Assembly: GCA_023250795.1 (NCBI GenBank)
Contig: JAHFAB010000058.1
Location: forward strand, 1 to 8,897
DNA from: Bacteriovoracaceae bacterium
GTDB lineage: Bacteria > Bdellovibrionota > UBA1018
Reading direction: 5' to 3'
DNA: 8,897 bases
In this document: positions 6,402 through 8,897 of the stretch, in pieces
Position numbering within the stretch: position 1 is the stretch's first letter
How the letters are laid out: each line of letters begins with the position of its first letter
Made by a program: the position numbers and the translations under genes
The notes under the pieces: model-generated
Databases searched by the model: none
What the model was told of the DNA's origin: nothing
The model's input: the letters and a program-made list of their open reading frames with translations, nothing else

Positions 6402-6560
6402 TCTATACATCGGGGATGGGCTCTCCAGAGGTTTGAGTGGGGAGAGATCGATCTTTTATCTCCAGACTTTGTTTTGCAGTTTTTGATTCACGGAACATCG
6501 ATGGATTTTGCTCCGCGCCACCCACTCGAATGTTTGAAGAACCTTTATTTTAAAAAATAA
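6402..6560 (+). pseudogene. GC-richer island carrying an HNH-gene 3'-end remnant
   Basis: The island starts with a segment (6415-6444) matching the 3' end and stop codon of the neighbouring HNH gene in opposite orientation. In the matching frame it reads MGSPEV-stop (6416-6436) against MGSSPGI-stop in the intact gene, with the difference being one whole codon plus two substituted codons. Upstream of 6413 the similarity stops abruptly in AT-rich DNA. Downstream, several overlapping frames stay open, for example plus-strand 6387-6560 without an early ATG and minus-strand 6525-6403 from a GTG. None has a ribosome site and start I would accept, so I do not call a gene. A long-range stem (6431-6441 with 6521-6531) is possible. 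The best reading is the scar of a second HNH-family gene or the outer end of a mobile unit; a small structured RNA is the alternative. Confidence 0.4.
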
Positions 6561-6652
6561 AAAACAGATGACTTTGAAAACACGCCCTAGCACATATTTT
6601 AATTGTCTTTTGTGGATTCGTCGATATTCTTTACATAATCCAAGGGGGGGTT

Positions 6653-7711
6653 ATGAAACATTACAAACTTTTACTCATATTTTTGGTTTTTTTGATTCCG
6701 GATTTTTCTCAAGCTTTCATTCAACCCAAAAAACCGAATGTGATTTTGATCACATTAGACGGAGTCAGATGGAAAGAGTTTTTTTATGGGGTAGATCCAG
6801 TCGTCAATCACGGGCCTAATGTAGGTTCGACCGGCGAAATATTTTCTTACTTTTGGAAAGCAATGAGTCCATTCGGAGTCACATTTGGAGATCGGAACCA
6901 TGGAAGTACTGCCATGGTTTCTAATGCTTCCGTAAAAAGTCTGCCTGCTTATCAAAGCATGATGGCCGGGTTTGTTCAGCCTGGGTGTTTGACCAATGAT
7001 TGTGGCAGAATTCAGGTCGAAACGCTGCAAGAGCGCCTCGTTCGTGAGCTTGGGTTTGCTCCCAAAGAGGTGGCTTCGATTGCGTCATGGGAAACCATGC
7101 CTCTAGCGATAGAGCACGTGCAAGGAGCTACTTTCACAAATGCATCGGTGTTTCCTTTGGTTGATGGTGAAACTGACGAAGAGCTTGCTAAGCTCAATCA
7201 TGATCAGCAAGTGGACATTCCACCTTGGACTTACACTCGATATGATAAATACACGATGGCTCATGCATTGCGATATCTGAAAAAACACAGCCCCCGTTTT
7301 TTATATATTTCTTTGAACGACACGGACGATCTGGGACATCTAGGCGAGTATGAAAAATATGTTAATGTGATGCGTGACTATGACGTTTGGCTCAAAGAGA
7401 TGATTTCTACTTTGGATCAAATGGGAGAGTATGGAAAATCAACGACCATCATCATGACTACGGATCATGGCAGAGGCGATGGGGATAGTTGGAAACATCA
7501 TGCCGCTTCAATTGAGCCCTCGAAGTACATTTGGCTCTATGGTCAAAGTCCGTACACTCGTTCTCACCCGCATTTTGGAGAGGAATCAGTGAACGCAGGA
7601 ACTTTATTTTTGCACACAGATCTTCGTGCTACCATCGAAGCTAGTTTTGGTCTCAAACCATTTGAATGTAAAACTTGTGGCCATGTGATCAAAGAAATTA
7701 CCGGAAACTAA
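6653..7711 (+). CDS. Periplasmic alkaline-phosphatase-superfamily hydrolase
   Basis: A 352-residue exported metal-dependent hydrolase. A Sec signal peptide spans residues 1-21 (MKHYKLLLIFLVFLIPDFSQA, cleavage after SQA). The superfamily metal site is visible: Asp36 in NVILITLDGVRW, a probable Ser96 nucleophile in VKSLPAYQSMMAG, Asp225 and His229 in NDTDDLGH, Asp271-His272 in TTDHGRG, and His282/283 in WKHH. The layout is that of phosphodiesterases, phosphopentomutase-like enzymes and sulfatases; the substrate, a phosphate ester or sulfate ester, cannot be read off. Two Cys pairs, 112/117 and 339/342 (ECKTCG), are suited to disulfides in the periplasm. AAGGGGGGG with a two-base gap to the ATG is a strong, G-rich ribosome site. 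It is the first gene of an operon: its TAA is followed at once by the DedA ATG. Confidence 0.82.
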   Translation: MKHYKLLLIFLVFLIPDFSQAFIQPKKPNVILITLDGVRWKEFFYGVDPVVNHGPNVGSTGEIFSYFWKAMSPFGVTFGDRNHGSTAMVSNASVKSLPAYQSMMAGFVQPGCLTNDCGRIQVETLQERLVRELGFAPKEVASIASWETMPLAIEHVQGATFTNASVFPLVDGETDEELAKLNHDQQVDIPPWTYTRYDKYTMAHALRYLKKHSPRFLYISLNDTDDLGHLGEYEKYVNVMRDYDVWLKEMISTLDQMGEYGKSTTIIMTTDHGRGDGDSWKHHAASIEPSKYIWLYGQSPYTRSHPHFGEESVNAGTLFLHTDLRATIEASFGLKPFECKTCGHVIKEITGN

Positions 7712-8338
7712 ATGCTACATGAGTGTATAAAAATCTGGTTTCATTGGGTAGAAGAGTGGGGATACCTCGGCGTGTTTATACTCATGGCGATGGAGAGTTC
7801 TATTTTTCCAGTGCCATCTGAAATCGTCATGCCCCCCGCGGCTTTTTGGGCTGCTCAGGGTAAAATGGGATTTTGGGGGGTGGTTCTTGTGGGGACTCTC
7901 GGGAGCTATTTTGGATCAGTGGTCAGTTACTGGTTGGCTTTGGTGCTTGGAAAGCCGGTAGTTGATCGCTATGGGAAATATTTCTTGCTGAGTCAGCCTA
8001 AGATCAAACAAGCAGAAAATTGGATCATTCGATTTGGAGTGATGGGGATTTTTTTCGCTAGACTCCTTCCAGTCGTGAGGCATCTTATATCGATCCCGGC
8101 TGGGATTTTTAGAATGCGTTTTGTGAATTTTAGTCTCTCCACTCTCCTCGGTGCGGGGCTTTGGTGCTTTGTTCTCTCCTGGTTTGGTAAAAAAGTGATA
8201 GGAGACCACCCTGAGCTTCTCAGATCGCCAGAAGAAATGCTCCATGTGATGCAGGCCAAATCTCATTGGGTAGCTGGGGGAGTTTTATTATTGCTAGCTT
8301 TATATATTGTTGCAATTCGGTTAAAGAAAAACCAGTAA
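7712..8338 (+). CDS. DedA family inner-membrane protein (SNARE-associated/VTT domain)
   Basis: A 208-residue polytopic membrane protein, typical DedA length. The family marks are in order: Glu28 in MAMESS and PVPSE (33-37) in the first re-entrant region, a Gly-rich GTLGSYFGSVVSYWLA (61-76), an amphipathic segment around 88-107, then FFARLLPVVRHLISIPAG (114-131) with the two Arg (117 and 123) known to matter in this family, and FRMRFVNF followed by two hydrophobic helices (141-160 and 186-203). Some DedA proteins recycle lipid carriers such as undecaprenyl phosphate, scramble phospholipids or support membrane proton balance; which applies here is unknown. The ATG abuts the upstream TAA without a gap and has only a weak ribosome site (GGAAAC), so translation is probably coupled to the phosphatase gene. 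Confidence 0.92.
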   Translation: MLHECIKIWFHWVEEWGYLGVFILMAMESSIFPVPSEIVMPPAAFWAAQGKMGFWGVVLVGTLGSYFGSVVSYWLALVLGKPVVDRYGKYFLLSQPKIKQAENWIIRFGVMGIFFARLLPVVRHLISIPAGIFRMRFVNFSLSTLLGAGLWCFVLSWFGKKVIGDHPELLRSPEEMLHVMQAKSHWVAGGVLLLLALYIVAIRLKKNQ

Positions 8339-8339
8339 A

Positions 8340-8897
8340 ATGAAAAAGATTTTTTCCACCGCGCTCAAGCTTCTCTACTGGGAAGGCGCGCTTGCAATGG
8401 CCTATGAAACTTGGCTTGGACCTACTTATTTGAGTGGGTTGCTTGGCGAGTTGGGAGCAAGTGTGACCTGGGTAACTCTCTTGATTGCTCTGCCTTGGCT
8501 CTCAGCCGTAGGTCAGTTCGGGGGGATTTTTCTCTTCCCTCATCTCAAATCTCTCAAAAAATACACTTTAGGGGTGACCCTGGTTGCCAGAGGGGTTTGG
8601 GTCGTTCCGCTTATTTTGTCTTTGTTTTGGGGATATCGTGCCTTTTTTTATTCTGCACTTTTTCCTATACGAGAGTGGTTATTGATTGTTGTTTGTGTAG
8701 CCAGTTTTTCTGCATTACTTGCTAGTTCGAGTGCGGTGGCTTGGATGTCTTGGATTCAAAAATATGTGCCCACCCGATTTTTTGGAAGATTTTTGAGTGT
8801 CAGACAGAGCTACGTGATGGGGGCGCTCATTTTAGCAAATCTAACCGCCTCATTTTTAGTGAGTTGGAAGCCCTCTGGACTTTATGTTGGGTATTGG
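8340..8897 (+). CDS. Major facilitator superfamily transporter, N-terminal half
   Basis: The frame opens at an ATG one base after the DedA stop and is open to the window end; 186 residues are visible. After MKKIFSTALKLLYWEGALAM the sequence is strongly hydrophobic, with likely membrane helices around 16-34, 42-65, 76-97, 112-134 and 157-176. AVAWMSWIQKYVPTRFFGRF (132-151), with Trp, Pro and Gly-Arg, resembles the cytoplasmic loop of the MFS subgroup whose members carry a W..W...VP...RGR motif, so a secondary transporter is likely. The substrate is unknown. The one-base spacing and common direction put it in the phosphatase-DedA operon. No distinct ribosome site is seen, so coupling to the upstream gene is plausible. 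The C-terminal half lies beyond the window. Confidence 0.75.
   Translation, partial: MKKIFSTALKLLYWEGALAMAYETWLGPTYLSGLLGELGASVTWVTLLIALPWLSAVGQFGGIFLFPHLKSLKKYTLGVTLVARGVWVVPLILSLFWGYRAFFYSALFPIREWLLIVVCVASFSALLASSSAVAWMSWIQKYVPTRFFGRFLSVRQSYVMGALILANLTASFLVSWKPSGLYVGYW

Larger units (their letters stand above)
6266..6652. other. 387-bp divergent intergenic region
   Basis: This region separates the leftward HNH gene and the rightward phosphatase operon. From 6280 to 6403 it is very AT-rich with long A and T runs and holds the tandem 11-mer. From about 6402 to 6545 it becomes much richer in GC (described separately). From 6546 to 6640 it is AT-rich again and should hold the operon promoter. 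CATAAT at 6634-6639 is a possible -10 but would start transcription within the ribosome site, and no convincing -35 accompanies it. TATTCT at 6624-6629 is an equally weak alternative. At 6644-6650 a run of seven G forms the ribosome site of the phosphatase gene. Confidence 0.6.

Noticed and set aside
6403..6525. Small minus-strand gene from GTG 6525 (about 40 codons)
   Set aside because: The frame is open, but frames on the plus strand are equally open over the same bases, and there is no ribosome site at the GTG. It overlaps the HNH-like remnant.
6402..6545. 6S RNA-like rod structure in the intergenic island
   Set aside because: A long imperfect hairpin is possible, but I could not establish the closing stem, central bubble or a flanking promoter and terminator typical of 6S RNA.
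6387..6560. Plus-strand frame of 57 codons across the island ending in AAA AAA TAA
   Set aside because: The composition looks protein-like, but it has no start codon before 6501, begins in A-runs, and is not the frame that matches the HNH tail.
6544..6561. TTTATTTT/AAAATAAA inverted repeat as a terminator
   Set aside because: All A/T pairs, a two-base loop, and no T-run after it on either strand.
6634..6639. CATAAT as the -10 of the phosphatase operon
   Set aside because: The transcription start would fall within the ribosome site and no acceptable -35 is present.
8411..8725. Open frame of 104 codons on the plus strand
   Set aside because: It is an out-of-frame shadow of the MFS gene starting at 8340, whose translation is clearly a polytopic membrane protein.

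Overview
The window looks like chromosomal DNA of a Gram-negative bacterium of moderate GC. It encodes a lipoprotein, an outer-membrane beta-barrel, a periplasmic hydrolase and a DedA membrane protein, all typical of a two-membrane envelope. The HNH endonuclease belongs to a family I associate with multi-copy genes in Bdellovibrio and relatives (Bdellovibrionota), and the cysteine-rich tail of the lipoprotein is of a type I recall from spirochaetes and deltaproteobacterial lineages. A Bdellovibrionota-like host is therefore my best guess, made from memory of families and not from a database search. No rRNA, tRNA, CRISPR array, phage gene or complete insertion sequence is visible.

Layout, left to right. 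(1) 1-142, minus: the 5' end of a small secreted Gly/Pro/His/Asp-rich protein, cut by the window edge. (2) 305-1627, minus: a lipoprotein with a carboxypeptidase-regulatory-like fold near the N-terminus and eight Cys near the C-terminus. It is divergent from (3) 1643-2794, plus: a FadL/PorV-like outer-membrane barrel. The lipoprotein's extended -10 promoter lies inside the first codons of the barrel gene. (4) 5139-2783, minus: a two-gene operon of an M20 (carboxypeptidase G2/ArgE-like) metallopeptidase followed by ornithine aminotransferase, joined by an ATGA overlap. The aminotransferase 3' end overlaps the barrel gene 3' end by 12 bp, convergently. (5) 5213-6265, minus: the HNH endonuclease. 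(6) 6266-6652: a 387-bp divergent intergenic region with an AT-rich half, a tandem 11-mer and a GC-richer island. (7) 6653-8897, plus: a tightly packed operon of a periplasmic alkaline-phosphatase-superfamily hydrolase, a DedA protein and a major-facilitator transporter that runs off the window.

How the genes may work together. The peptidase/aminotransferase pair could release or deacylate amino acids and feed ornithine towards glutamate semialdehyde, proline and glutamate. The phosphatase-DedA-MFS operon suggests envelope lipid or phosphate-ester handling, because some DedA proteins move lipid carriers across the inner membrane. Both roles are inference from context.

The most unusual signal is around the HNH gene. 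About 30 nt at its 3' end (final codons, stop and a little beyond) recur in inverted orientation upstream of the gene with 26 of 30 matches and one in-frame 3-nt gap. The copy encodes MGSPEV-stop against the gene's own MGSSPGI-stop. This points either to an inverted-repeat-bounded mobile HNH unit or to the 3' scar of a second, opposed HNH gene.
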